Source of the DNA: Bacteroidetes bacterium MedPE-SWsnd-G1
GTDB lineage: Bacteria > Bacteroidota > Bacteroidia > Flavobacteriales > Flavobacteriaceae
Assembly: GCA_001874265.1 (NCBI GenBank)
Contig: MPDD01000001.1
Coordinates: 62,001-126,000, forward strand
Length of the DNA stretch: 64,000 bases
Direction: 5' to 3'
Shown: in pieces, positions 47,049 through 56,045 of the stretch
Layout: each line of letters begins with the position of its first letter
Position numbering within the stretch: position 1 is the first letter of the stretch
Program-made: the position numbers and the translations under genes
Notes under the pieces: generated by a model
Seen by the model: only the letters and a program-made list of their open reading frames with translations
Database searches by the model: none
What the model was told of the DNA's origin: nothing

Positions 47049-47236
47049 GATTTTTGATTGTTATTAGTTGATGGTTCAAAAGGGATGTTGCTTACTTTGT
47101 CGATATACGGTTTCTTGGCTGTGCTTACCCAATAGAATAGAACAACAAAGAAAATAAAGAATATTAACAAGGATATAATCGGATAAATAGCGACTCCGTC
47201 GATACCTTCCATATGATGTTTTATAAACTTTAACAT
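47045..47236 (-). CDS. ccoQ: cbb3-type oxidase small subunit CcoQ
   Basis: The 63-residue protein has one membrane helix (IYPIISLLIFFIFFVVLFYW, residues 17-36) and a short charged tail. Size, topology and place between ccoNO and ccoP identify CcoQ/FixQ, which stabilises the complex. Confidence 0.87.
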   Translation of the reverse strand: MLKFIKHHMEGIDGVAIYPIISLLIFFIFFVVLFYWVSTAKKPYIDKVSNIPFEPSTNNNQKS

Positions 47237-47244
47237 GACCTTTA

Positions 47245-49416
47245 TTATTTAGTATCGTTAACTTTAATATCTGTTCCAAGACGTTGCAAGTATGCAATCA
47301 TTGCTACAATTTCACGTTTTTCTAATGGTACAAAATCGGTACCCAATGCCTCTTCTTCAGCGTCGAATGAACTTTTAATGGAAGGATCTCCATATAAGTT
47401 TTCCTTAATTTGATTTGCTTGCGCAGCCATATCAGATTCAGCATTAGCAATCTCTTCTTCAGTATATGGAACTCCAAGGTTTACCATAACTTCCATCTTC
47501 GTTTGGGTTTCTGAAGTATCTAATTCGTCATGAATAATCCATTGGTACGCTGGCATTATTGATCCAGGTGACGTTGATGAGGGTTCATACATATGATTAA
47601 AATGCCAAGCATCATTATACTTTGCGCCTACACGGTGTAAATCTGGCCCCGTTCTTTTTGACCCCCATAAGAATGGATGATCATATACAAACTCACCTGC
47701 TTTAGAATACTCACCATAACGCTCTACTTCCGATCTAAACGGACGAACCATTTGAGAGTGACACCCTACACAACCTTCACGGATGTATAAATCACGTCCT
47801 TCTAATTCTAACGGTGTATATGGTTTTACACTACTAATTGTAGGAATATTCGATTTCACTAAAATAGTTGGTAAAATTTGGAATGCTCCACCAATCAAGA
47901 TGGTAATCGTAGCCAAGATTGTTAATTTAACAGGCTTACGCTCTAATACTCTGTGCCAGTCTTCACCAGCCAAACGACCTCTAACAATTCTTTTCAATGC
48001 AGGAGCCTCAGCCAATTCGTCTTCAACAGCACTTCCGCCTTTAACAGTTTTAAAGATGTTGTATACCAAGATAAACATACCGAAGATATACATTGAACCT
48101 CCAATTGCTCGCATCCAATACATCGGTATAATTTGCGTTACTGTATCTAAGAAATTACCGTAAACCAATCCACCTAGTGGAGTAAACTGATTCCACATAG
48201 AAGCTTGCATAAACCCTGCTACATACATTGGTAAAGCATATAAGATAATACCTAAAGTTCCAAGCCAAAAATGTGTATTGGCTAATTTTATAGAGTGTAA
48301 GTTTGTTTTAAACATTTTAGGAACCAACCAGTAAATCATACCAAAGGTTAAGAATCCATTCCATGCCAATGCGCCAACGTGTACGTGGGCAATAATCCAA
48401 TCGGTAAAGTGAGCAATAGCGTTAAAAGATTTTAACGATAACATTGGTCCTTCAAAAGTAGCCATACCATAACCAGTAATTGCTACGACCATAAACTTTA
48501 ATACCGGGCTTGTTCTTACTTTATCCCAAGCACCTCTTAAGGTTAAAAGTCCGTTAATCATACCACCCCAAGATGGAGCAATTAACATAATTGAGAATAC
48601 AACTCCTAAGTTTTGCGCCCAATCGGGTAATGCTGTGTATAATAAGTGATGTGGTCCTGCCCAGATATATAAGAATATCAATGACCAGAAGTGAATGATC
48701 GATAACCTGTACGAATATACCGGCCTATTTGCGGCTTTCGGTACAAAATAATACATCAATCCAAGGAATGGTGTAGTTAAGAAGAATGCTACCGCATTGT
48801 GTCCATACCACCATTGCACCAAGGCATCTTGCACGCCTGCGTAAACAGAATAACTTTTTAACATATTTACAGGCCATTCAAAACTATTGAATATGTGAAG
48901 TACTGCTACCGTTACAAAAGTTGCTAAGTAGAACCAAATGGCCACATATAAATGACGTTCTCTACGTTTTAAAACAGTTCCAATTAAATTTACACCAAAT
49001 GCAACCCAAACTAGTGCAATTGCAATATCTATAGGCCATTCTAATTCTGCATATTCTTTACTTGTAGTAAAACCTAAAGGAAGTGTAATGGCTGCAGCAA
49101 CTATAATTAACTGCCAACCCCAAAAATTGAATTTACTTAAAAAGTCACTGTACATTCGTGCTTTAAGCAATCGTTGCGAAGAATAGTAAATTCCTGCAAA
49201 AAGTGCGTTTCCAACAAAGGCAAATATTACGGCATTGGTATGCAACGGACGTAAACGACCGAAACTTAACCAAGAAATACCATCGGTAATACCTGGGAAT
49301 AAAAACATGAGTGCCAAGAGTAATCCAACAGCCATACCAACAATTCCCCATAGAATGGTGGCATAGATGAAGTTTTTTACAATCTTGTTGTCATAATAAA
49401 ATTGTTGTGCTTCCAT
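47245..49416 (-). CDS. ccoNO: Fused cbb3 oxidase subunits I and II (CcoN-CcoO)
   Basis: Residues 1 to about 480 are the twelve-helix haem-copper subunit CcoN, with WWYGHNAVAFFLTTPFLG and GPHHLLYTALPDW supplying His ligands of the copper site and IIAHVHVGALAWNG those of the haems. After a linker and a membrane helix (about 500-520) comes the monohaem cytochrome c domain of CcoO, with CVGCHSQMVRPF. The two are separate genes in proteobacteria; fusion is common in Bacteroidota. The 723-residue frame is unbroken. It reduces oxygen with high affinity and pumps protons. Confidence 0.95.
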   Translation of the reverse strand: MEAQQFYYDNKIVKNFIYATILWGIVGMAVGLLLALMFLFPGITDGISWLSFGRLRPLHTNAVIFAFVGNALFAGIYYSSQRLLKARMYSDFLSKFNFWGWQLIIVAAAITLPLGFTTSKEYAELEWPIDIAIALVWVAFGVNLIGTVLKRRERHLYVAIWFYLATFVTVAVLHIFNSFEWPVNMLKSYSVYAGVQDALVQWWYGHNAVAFFLTTPFLGLMYYFVPKAANRPVYSYRLSIIHFWSLIFLYIWAGPHHLLYTALPDWAQNLGVVFSIMLIAPSWGGMINGLLTLRGAWDKVRTSPVLKFMVVAITGYGMATFEGPMLSLKSFNAIAHFTDWIIAHVHVGALAWNGFLTFGMIYWLVPKMFKTNLHSIKLANTHFWLGTLGIILYALPMYVAGFMQASMWNQFTPLGGLVYGNFLDTVTQIIPMYWMRAIGGSMYIFGMFILVYNIFKTVKGGSAVEDELAEAPALKRIVRGRLAGEDWHRVLERKPVKLTILATITILIGGAFQILPTILVKSNIPTISSVKPYTPLELEGRDLYIREGCVGCHSQMVRPFRSEVERYGEYSKAGEFVYDHPFLWGSKRTGPDLHRVGAKYNDAWHFNHMYEPSSTSPGSIMPAYQWIIHDELDTSETQTKMEVMVNLGVPYTEEEIANAESDMAAQANQIKENLYGDPSIKSSFDAEEEALGTDFVPLEKREIVAMIAYLQRLGTDIKVNDTK

Positions 49417-49421
49417 AAAAA

Positions 49422-49613
49422 TTATGAATTAGGTTTTGTTTTAGAAATGGATTGTTTTTTTGAGCTAATTTTTGTTTCGTCTTCGAAAAGCATTCGAACA
49501 GATGGAGTATAAGAGTCGTCGAACTGACCGCTTTTTACCGATTTTATAAATATAAAAAAGAATAAAAGTGCCAGTGCTAAACTGATAGAAATTAAAATAT
49601 AAATTACACTCAT
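49422..49613 (-). CDS. ccoS: cbb3 oxidase maturation protein CcoS
   Basis: A 63-residue protein with one membrane helix (residues 3-25) followed by KSVKSGQFDDSYTPSVRMLFEDE. The SGQFDD motif is the hallmark of CcoS, needed for haem and copper insertion. It is the first gene after the palindromic control region and lies 5 bases before ccoNO. Confidence 0.92.
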   Translation of the reverse strand: MSVIYILISISLALALLFFFIFIKSVKSGQFDDSYTPSVRMLFEDETKISSKKQSISKTKPNS

Positions 49614-49636
49614 TTAGTTAAACATCTTAAGACAAG

Positions 49637-49644
49637 CAAAACTA
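49637..49644 (-). promoter_or_regulatory. -7 element of the ccoS-NO-Q-P promoter
   Basis: The minus strand reads TAGTTTTG, an exact TAnnTTTG, 23 bases before the ccoS start. The centre of the upstream palindrome is about 30 bases away, which puts it near -43 relative to the expected start, the usual activating position for FNR/CRP proteins. Confidence 0.55.
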
Positions 49645-49656
49645 AAATTTGGTCTT

Positions 49657-49690
49657 TTTAAAAAGTATGATAATTATCATACTTTTTAAA
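49657..49690. promoter_or_regulatory. FNR-type operator: 34-bp perfect palindrome upstream of ccoS
   Basis: All 17 base pairs match around the centre at 49673/49674. The core TGATAATTATCA (49668-49679) fits the FNR consensus TTGATnnnnATCAA in its inner eight positions, and the flanks AAAAAGTA/TACTTTTT extend the symmetry. It lies between ccoI and ccoS, with a consensus -7 element downstream. The regulator is probably the Fnr-type protein at 52245. Confidence 0.75.
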
Positions 49691-49769
49691 TTAAACAACC
49701 GAATTTTTAAGTTGTTGATTATAAGTAGGAAAGTTAATCAATATTTGTTAAAATAAAAAAATAATTGCG

Positions 49770-52148
49770 CTACGCCTTTAGTTTTTGACCTATATAATTG
49801 GTGCAAATAGTCACAAACGTTACAATACTTATTGAACTTAAAGGCATTAGAATTGCCGCTATTATTGGTGATAACTGTCCGGTTACGGCAAAATACAATC
49901 CGATGATGTTGTATACGAATGAAAAAATAAAACTGAATTTAATTACTGTAATAGATTGTTTTGCCAATTTTAAAAACAAAGGAATTTTTTCAAATACCGA
50001 CGCATCAATAATACCATCGCAAGCAGGAGAAAACACATTTATATTTTCTGAAATTGCGATACCTACATTACTTTGAGCCAATGCACCAGCATCATTCAAT
50101 CCATCTCCCAACATAAGCACTTTATCCTTATTTTCTTGAAGGTTTTTAATGTGATCTAATTTATCTTCTGGTTTCTGGTTAAAGTGCAGTTCAGTTTTAT
50201 TAGAAAGTAAGGTTGAGAGCGTCTCTTTTTCACCATCGTTATCTCCTGAAAGTATGGAGAGTTTAAATGATTGCTGCAACTTATTAAATAATTCTTTTGT
50301 TCCTTTTCTGTAATTGTTTTTAAATATAAATTTTCCTCTATAGTTCCCATCTATTTCAATGTGGATAGCGGTTTCATTAAGCATTGTATTTGCTTTATTT
50401 ACCAATGAAGCCGATCCTAACTTATAAAGATGTTCGTTTATGATTCCTTCAATTCCTTTTCCTATAATTTCATTGAATTCGAAAGAAGTTGTAATTGGTT
50501 CTTGAGGTAGAAAATCATACAGCATTCTGCTTAAGGGATGGTTAGAATTCCTTAATAAGCTCTTGATGTTGATGAACTCTTCAGTTGTTAATTCATCGCC
50601 TTCAAAATTAATAGTGTGCTTATCGGTACTTGTAATAGTTCCTGTTTTGTCAAATATTAAATGGTTGATATCTGCTAAGTTTTCGATAACTGTTGCATTT
50701 TTTAAATAAAATTTATGACGTCCAAAAATTCGGAGCATATTCCCTAAAGTAAATGGAGCCGATAGCGCTAAAGCACATGGACAAGCTATAATAAGAACTG
50801 CTGTGATTACATTAATTGCTTTATATGATTCTATGGTGAACCAATAGGCTCCTGAAATGGCTGCTATTAGTAAAATTGCGATGGTAAAGTTTTTACTAAT
50901 TTTATCCGTAATGCCTTTAAAGTGTTCGTTCTTTTTCTTGTTGAATACGTCGTTACTCCATAATTGTGTAAGATAACTTTGTGATACCGTTTTAAAAGCT
51001 TCAATTTCTATAACGCCATTTAACTGCTTACCCCCAGCGTAAATTTTGTCCCCTGATTCTTTTGCAACTGGGGTAGATTCGCCTGTAACAAAACTATAAT
51101 CTATAGATGCATTTCCTTTTATTATGATTCCATCAATTGGGATTAGTTCTTGAGACCGAATTAGTAATCTATCGCCTTTTTCAATATCTTTAATTTGAAC
51201 AACTTCTTCAATTTTATTTTTAACTCTTGTTACTGCAATTGGGAAATAAGATTTGTAATCACGCTCAAATGATAAGAAATTATAAGTTCGTTGTTGGAAA
51301 AACTTTCCTAAAAGCAGGAAGAACACCAATCCATTCATGCTATCGAAATAGCCTTGGCCTAAATCGAAAATAATTTCAATAGTACTTCTTATAAATAATA
51401 CGGAGATTCCTAATGATATTGGCACATCAATATTAAGTAATCCTTTTCTTAAGCCTTTAAATGCAGAAACGAAATAATCGCGGCCTGCATAAAAAACAAC
51501 AGGAACTGAAAAAGCAAAAATCAACCATCGGAAAAAAGTTTTGTATTGATTTAACCAAAACTCATCAACTTCGAAATATTCTGGAAATGCCATTAACATA
51601 GAATTACCAAAGGCAAATCCAGCCACGGCAATTTTATACAATAATTCTCGATGTAGTTTTTTATCAGTATTACTTTCAATACTTTCCAAACTGATGTACG
51701 GGTCGTATCCGATGGATCCAAGCAATTCAGCAATCCCTTTTAAATCAGTCTCGGATTTTTTATAAATGATTCGTGTTGTTTTCTTTGGGAAATTTACCGT
51801 GGACGAACTAATCGCAGGAAGTAATCGATTCAAGTTTTCTAGAATCCAAATACAAGAACTACAATGTATATAAGGAATGTGTAATGTAACTATACCCAAC
51901 TCATCATCTTGAAATTCTAACAGTTTTTCTACAATAGATTCATTGGTTAAATAATCGTATTTGCCGTGAATAGCTTCTGGTATTTTTCCTGGAGTTTTTT
52001 CAATAGAATAGTAATCTGTTAATTCACTTTCATTAAAAATTTCAAACACGGTTTTACAGCCGTTACAGCAAAAGTTCTTATCGGCAAATGCGATTGTAAC
52101 TTTATTTGTATGCTCAATGCCACAATGAAAACATGAGTGTTTGTTCAT
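49770..52148 (-). CDS. ccoI: Copper-transporting P1B-type ATPase of the cbb3 locus (CcoI/FixI)
   Basis: This pump supplies copper for oxidase assembly. The N-terminus has the Cys-rich CFHCGIEHTNK and FCCNGCKTVFEI, then a metal-binding domain with HCSSCIWILENL. Eight membrane helices follow, with the CPC site in IIACPCALALSAP. The phosphorylation site is DKTGTITST, and GDGLNDAGALAQSNVGIA forms the hinge. The 792 residues are full length. It reads towards ccoS, with the FNR-type palindrome between them. Confidence 0.93.
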   Translation of the reverse strand: MNKHSCFHCGIEHTNKVTIAFADKNFCCNGCKTVFEIFNESELTDYYSIEKTPGKIPEAIHGKYDYLTNESIVEKLLEFQDDELGIVTLHIPYIHCSSCIWILENLNRLLPAISSSTVNFPKKTTRIIYKKSETDLKGIAELLGSIGYDPYISLESIESNTDKKLHRELLYKIAVAGFAFGNSMLMAFPEYFEVDEFWLNQYKTFFRWLIFAFSVPVVFYAGRDYFVSAFKGLRKGLLNIDVPISLGISVLFIRSTIEIIFDLGQGYFDSMNGLVFFLLLGKFFQQRTYNFLSFERDYKSYFPIAVTRVKNKIEEVVQIKDIEKGDRLLIRSQELIPIDGIIIKGNASIDYSFVTGESTPVAKESGDKIYAGGKQLNGVIEIEAFKTVSQSYLTQLWSNDVFNKKKNEHFKGITDKISKNFTIAILLIAAISGAYWFTIESYKAINVITAVLIIACPCALALSAPFTLGNMLRIFGRHKFYLKNATVIENLADINHLIFDKTGTITSTDKHTINFEGDELTTEEFINIKSLLRNSNHPLSRMLYDFLPQEPITTSFEFNEIIGKGIEGIINEHLYKLGSASLVNKANTMLNETAIHIEIDGNYRGKFIFKNNYRKGTKELFNKLQQSFKLSILSGDNDGEKETLSTLLSNKTELHFNQKPEDKLDHIKNLQENKDKVLMLGDGLNDAGALAQSNVGIAISENINVFSPACDGIIDASVFEKIPLFLKLAKQSITVIKFSFIFSFVYNIIGLYFAVTGQLSPIIAAILMPLSSISIVTFVTICTNYIGQKLKA

Positions 52149-52163
52149 TCAATAAAAATTTGC

Positions 52164-52171
52164 CAAAGATT
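52164..52171 (-). promoter_or_regulatory. Weak -7 element for ccoI
   Basis: The minus strand reads AATCTTTG, one base from TAnnTTTG. Its distance to the centre of the FNR-like site at 52196 (about 30 bases) equals that at the ccoS promoter, which supports both calls. Confidence 0.4.
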
Positions 52172-52188
52172 GTAAAATTTCAAAAATT

Positions 52189-52214
52189 AAAAGTATGACA
52201 ATTATCACATTTTT
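52189..52214. promoter_or_regulatory. FNR-type operator in the ccoI-fnr divergent region
   Basis: TGACAATTATCA (52196-52207) in an AAAAGTA...TTTTT context is a near copy of the palindrome at 49657-49690, with one changed base in the left half-site. It could activate leftward ccoI and, lying close to the -33 region of the rightward gene, restrain the regulator itself. Confidence 0.65.
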
Positions 52215-52218
52215 AAAG

Positions 52219-52226
52219 TATATTTG
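52219..52226 (+). promoter_or_regulatory. -7 element for the fnr-like gene
   Basis: TATATTTG matches TAnnTTTG exactly, 18 bases before the ATG at 52245. The FNR-like site is centred about 18 bases upstream, where RNA polymerase would bind. Confidence 0.5.
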
Positions 52227-52244
52227 TTCCATAATTATTCACCC

Positions 52245-52931
52245 ATGGCCAACTGTCAACAATGTATTACAAGGCAATTCAACGCACTGCAGAAATTATC
52301 TAAAAGTCAGCTTAAAACAATTTCTGACACCAAAACTCAAACTGTTTTTGAAAAGGGAGATGTTGTATTTGAAGAAGGTGCTAATCTAAACGGAATTTAC
52401 TGTGTGAGTGCTGGAAGTTGTAAGTTGTCAAAGTTAAGTAGCAATGGAAAAGATCAGATTGTTCGTTTTGTTCGTGAAGGAGAGTTGTTGGGATACCGTT
52501 CTGTAATTGGTGAAGAACCGGCAGGATTAACGGTTACAGCATTGGAAGAAATGCAAGCCTGTTTTATATCTAAAGAAGAGGTTTTCGAAATGCTGAAAAC
52601 CAACCCTAATTTTTCTCTAGATATATTTAAAACTGCGTGTCATGATTTACAAATGGCAAATACAGCACTGACCAATATGGCTCAAAAATCCGTGCGAGAG
52701 CGATTGGCAAATACTTTATTGTTTTTAAAGAAAATCTTCGGTCTGGATGCAGATGATAATATCAATGTTCAATTGTCTAGAGAAGAAATTGCCAATGTTA
52801 TCGGTACAGCCACTGAATCTGCAATTCGATTATTATCTGAATTCAAAAAAGAAGAATTGATTGTTCTTAAAGGAAAAAAAATCAAAATTCTCGATTACAA
52901 AGGCTTAGAGAGAATTGGTTTAGGATTTTAA
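52245..52931 (+). CDS. Crp/Fnr-family transcriptional regulator
   Basis: A cyclic-nucleotide-binding-like domain (residues 25-130) is followed by a winged helix with REEIANVIGTATESAIRLLSEF split as REEIANVIGTA and TESAIRLLSEF. Glu and Arg of the recognition helix are kept, consistent with TGA-N6-TCA sites. Cys occurs at residues 4 and 7 (MANCQQC) and in YCVSAGSC, so an oxygen-sensitive iron-sulfur cluster is conceivable but is not the C-x2-C-x5-C of E. coli FNR. I chose ATG at 52245; an upstream TTG lies in the promoter. It overlaps argH's end by 12 bases, convergently. Confidence 0.88.
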   Translation: MANCQQCITRQFNALQKLSKSQLKTISDTKTQTVFEKGDVVFEEGANLNGIYCVSAGSCKLSKLSSNGKDQIVRFVREGELLGYRSVIGEEPAGLTVTALEEMQACFISKEEVFEMLKTNPNFSLDIFKTACHDLQMANTALTNMAQKSVRERLANTLLFLKKIFGLDADDNINVQLSREEIANVIGTATESAIRLLSEFKKEELIVLKGKKIKILDYKGLERIGLGF

Positions 52932-54206
52932 GGCATTCTCCATCTTACCTACAATTTCATTTAAGCATAAGTTACCAATACTTCCTTCGTGTGTATGATT
53001 CACTTTTTTCTCAGGATTGAAGTTTCCGTCACCTATGTTTTTACCCACAATTTTATAGGCATCTCTAAACGGTGTACCGTTTTGCACCAATTTGTTTACT
53101 TCTTCTACACTAAATAAATACAGGTATTTATCATCGCTTAATATGTCATCATTCACTTGAATCTGTTCCATTGAAAACGTAATCATTTCCAAGCAAGATT
53201 TTAAGGTTTGGATTGCGGGTACAATACCTTCTTTCAATAATTGTAAATCTCTGTGATATCCACTCGGTAAATTATTTGAGATTAAAGTCAATTCATAAGG
53301 TAAGGCCTGTAACTTGTTGCACTTACCTCTGATCAATTCAAATACATCAGGATTTTTTTTATGTGGCATAATACTAGAGCCTGTTGTCAATTCATCTGGA
53401 AAAGAAACAAAATTGAAATTTTGGCTCATATACAAACAAATGTCCATGCTCATTTTAGACAAGGTTGCACTCAAACTACTCATTGCAAATGCAACTGATT
53501 TCTCTAATTTTCCGCGCCCCATTTGAGCAGCCACCGAATTGTATTTTAACGTTTCAAAACCCATCAGTTCAGTAGTCATGGTTCTATCAATTGGGAAAGA
53601 ACTTCCGTAACCAGCAGCAGAACCTAAAGGATTTTGATTGGTCACTTTTTCGGCAGCGTTTAAAAAGTAAATGTCATCGATCAAACTTTCTGCATAGGCA
53701 GAAAACCACATCCCGAAAGACGAAGGCATTGCAACTTGCAAGTGTGTATATCCAGGTAATAATACCTCTTTGTATTTCTCTGATAATGAAATTAACAAAT
53801 CAAAAAACGCTTTGGTAAGTGCTTTTAATTCGGCTAATTCATCTCTTAAATACAAATGCATATCAACTAAAACTTGGTCGTTTCTAGATCGTGCAGAGTG
53901 AATTTTTTTTCCGGTGTCACCCAACTTTTCAGTAAGTAAATGCTCAACTTTAGAATGTACATCTTCAAATGAATCTTCAATAGTAAAAGTACCATCTTTA
54001 ATGGATAGCATAATATTATCTAATTCCGTTTGCAGTGCGTTATTCTCATCAGAAGTTAACAATCCAATTTTGGCCAACATTTCTGCATGAGCCTTGTTTC
54101 CGATAATATCATATTTTGCAATGATAAGATCTAATTCACGGTCGTTACCAACTGTAAAGATGTCTATTTTTTTATCTGTGCTAAAGCCTTTATCCCAAAG
54201 TTTCAT
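52920..54206 (-). CDS. argH: Argininosuccinate lyase
   Basis: The last step of arginine synthesis: argininosuccinate is split to arginine and fumarate. SSIMPHKKNPDVFELIRGK is the superfamily signature (near residue 280, written here as SSIMPHKKNPDVFE), and HSARSRNDQV lies near residue 105. At 428 residues it is slightly shorter than the E. coli enzyme. It is the last gene of the arg-pro operon and starts one base after argE. Confidence 0.94.
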   Translation of the reverse strand: MKLWDKGFSTDKKIDIFTVGNDRELDLIIAKYDIIGNKAHAEMLAKIGLLTSDENNALQTELDNIMLSIKDGTFTIEDSFEDVHSKVEHLLTEKLGDTGKKIHSARSRNDQVLVDMHLYLRDELAELKALTKAFFDLLISLSEKYKEVLLPGYTHLQVAMPSSFGMWFSAYAESLIDDIYFLNAAEKVTNQNPLGSAAGYGSSFPIDRTMTTELMGFETLKYNSVAAQMGRGKLEKSVAFAMSSLSATLSKMSMDICLYMSQNFNFVSFPDELTTGSSIMPHKKNPDVFELIRGKCNKLQALPYELTLISNNLPSGYHRDLQLLKEGIVPAIQTLKSCLEMITFSMEQIQVNDDILSDDKYLYLFSVEEVNKLVQNGTPFRDAYKIVGKNIGDGNFNPEKKVNHTHEGSIGNLCLNEIVGKMENALKS

Positions 54207-54207
54207 G

Positions 54208-55266
54208 TTATAATATTTTGCTTAATAAATCAATATATATTTTAATTCCTTCTTCAATTTCATTCACATAAATAAACTCATCAGCACTATGTGATCGAGT
54301 TGAGTCGCCCGGCCCTAATTTTAAAGATTGACAACTTAGTGCTGCCTGATCTGATAGTGTAGGAGATCCATAAGTTTCACGACCCATTTCAATTCCAGCT
54401 TGAACAATTGGATGCACTTTATCTATGGCTGATGAATTCAATCGCAAAGATCGTGGTTTTAATTCACACGGAGCCAATTCTTTTAAGATGTCATAGACTT
54501 CTTGGTTTGAGTATTTGTCGTTTACACGAACATCAATAACCAAATGGGTTTCTGCTGGCACTACATTGTGTTGTTTTCCGGCATTTATTTGAGTCACCGT
54601 TAATTTTACTTCACCTAAAACTTCAGAAACCTTTTCAAATTTAAAATCTTTGAACCATTCCAAGGTTTTTATAGTATTATAAATAGAATTGTTATCGTTT
54701 GGATGTGCGGCGTGACTCGGAATTCCTTTCACAACAGCATCAAAAACAACCAAGCCTTTTTCAGCAATCGCTAAATTCATCAAAGTGGGCTCGCCAACAA
54801 TGGCAAATTCAATTTCTGGAAGTAATTTCAGAGTGCTATTCAATCCATTTGCTCCTGAGTTTTCTTCTTCGGCTGATGCTACAACTACAATATTGTAGTT
54901 TAAATTTTCTCGTCTGTAATAATAGGTGAACGTAACGATAAGCGATACCAAACAGCCTCCTGCATCGTTACTTCCTAATCCAAAAAGTTTACCGTCTTCG
55001 ATATGCGCATTGAATGGATCTTTGGTATAGGCAGCGTTCGGTTTTACAGTGTCGTGATGAGAGTTTAAAAGTAAGGTTGGTTTGCTTTTATCAAAATGTT
55101 TGTTATAAGCAATGATGTTATTTCCGTTTCGTTCAAACGGTATGTTATTCGTATTAAACCAAGATTCAATTAACAGCGCAGTACCTTCTTCTTCTTTTGA
55201 AAAAGACTGTGTTTGAATTAAATTTTTGAGTAATTCAATGGCTTCTGTAGTAAGGTTTTCTATCAT
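54208..55266 (-). CDS. argE: N-acylornithine (or N-acylcitrulline) deacylase, M20 family
   Basis: The M20 metallopeptidase fold is shown by LLNSHHDTVKPN, GLGSNDAGGCLVSL, the catalytic SAEEENSGANG and the late RSHSADEFI. In this operon, with an ArgF' that works on acylated ornithine, the substrate should be N-acyl-citrulline rather than N-acetylornithine. The acyl group (acetyl or succinyl) is not evident. At 352 residues it is shorter than E. coli ArgE. It overlaps argB by 4 bases. Confidence 0.83.
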   Translation of the reverse strand: MIENLTTEAIELLKNLIQTQSFSKEEEGTALLIESWFNTNNIPFERNGNNIIAYNKHFDKSKPTLLLNSHHDTVKPNAAYTKDPFNAHIEDGKLFGLGSNDAGGCLVSLIVTFTYYYRRENLNYNIVVVASAEEENSGANGLNSTLKLLPEIEFAIVGEPTLMNLAIAEKGLVVFDAVVKGIPSHAAHPNDNNSIYNTIKTLEWFKDFKFEKVSEVLGEVKLTVTQINAGKQHNVVPAETHLVIDVRVNDKYSNQEVYDILKELAPCELKPRSLRLNSSAIDKVHPIVQAGIEMGRETYGSPTLSDQAALSCQSLKLGPGDSTRSHSADEFIYVNEIEEGIKIYIDLLSKIL

Positions 55267-56045
55267 AATACCAAGGTTGTATGTAATTGATTTTGATTTT
55301 TTAGTATGGTTGGATTGGCAATTTTCACTTCAGATACGCCTCTTTGCAAGGCATTAAAACAATTCAGCATTTTTGGCAGCATTCCATCTGCAATGATACC
55401 TTCTTCTTTTAATTGCTCGTAATACTTTGAGTTGATGTGCTCAATAACCGATTTATCGTCTTCAATGGTTCTTAAAACACCATTCTTTTCGAACGTATAA
55501 ATTAAAGATGTGTCATAGTCTTTTGACATTGCAATTGCCACTTCTGACGCTATAGTATCGGCGTTTGTATTTAGTAATTGACCTTTTTTGTCGTGTGAAA
55601 TTGCGCAAAATACAGGAGTCATGTCATTTTGTAGAAACACATCAATAGCCTTGTGATTCACAACGTCTATATCTCCCGCAAAACCATAATCAATATCTTT
55701 TACAATTCGCTTATGAGCCCGTATTGCATTTACATCGGCACCTGAAAGACCTAGTGCATTACAGTTGTTTTGATGCAATTCCGCTACAATATTTTTGTTT
55801 AGAAGACCAGCATAGACCATGGTCACGATTTCCAAATTGGCCTCATCAGTAATACGTCTACCATTGATCATTTTTGGCGCTAGTCCAATAGAATTTGCTA
55901 ATTCGGTAGCACGTTTTCCGCCTCCGTGAACTAGGATTTTCTTTCCATCTAACTGGGCGAAATCTTTAATAAATGCTGATAAGGTGTTTTTATCATTAAT
56001 AATGTTCCCTCCAATTTTTACAATATGTAGGTTTTGTTTACTCAA
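55263..56045 (-). CDS. argB: N-acylglutamate kinase
   Basis: This amino acid kinase phosphorylates N-acetyl- or N-succinylglutamate. VKIGGNIINDK opens the protein, VHGGGKRATELA is the nucleotide loop (near residue 39), and GADVNAIRA and MLPKM mark the substrate site. At 260 residues it is the compact type. Partner genes decide the acyl group. It overlaps argF' by 8 bases. Confidence 0.92.
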   Translation of the reverse strand: MSKQNLHIVKIGGNIINDKNTLSAFIKDFAQLDGKKILVHGGGKRATELANSIGLAPKMINGRRITDEANLEIVTMVYAGLLNKNIVAELHQNNCNALGLSGADVNAIRAHKRIVKDIDYGFAGDIDVVNHKAIDVFLQNDMTPVFCAISHDKKGQLLNTNADTIASEVAIAMSKDYDTSLIYTFEKNGVLRTIEDDKSVIEHINSKYYEQLKEEGIIADGMLPKMLNCFNALQRGVSEVKIANPTILKNQNQLHTTLVL

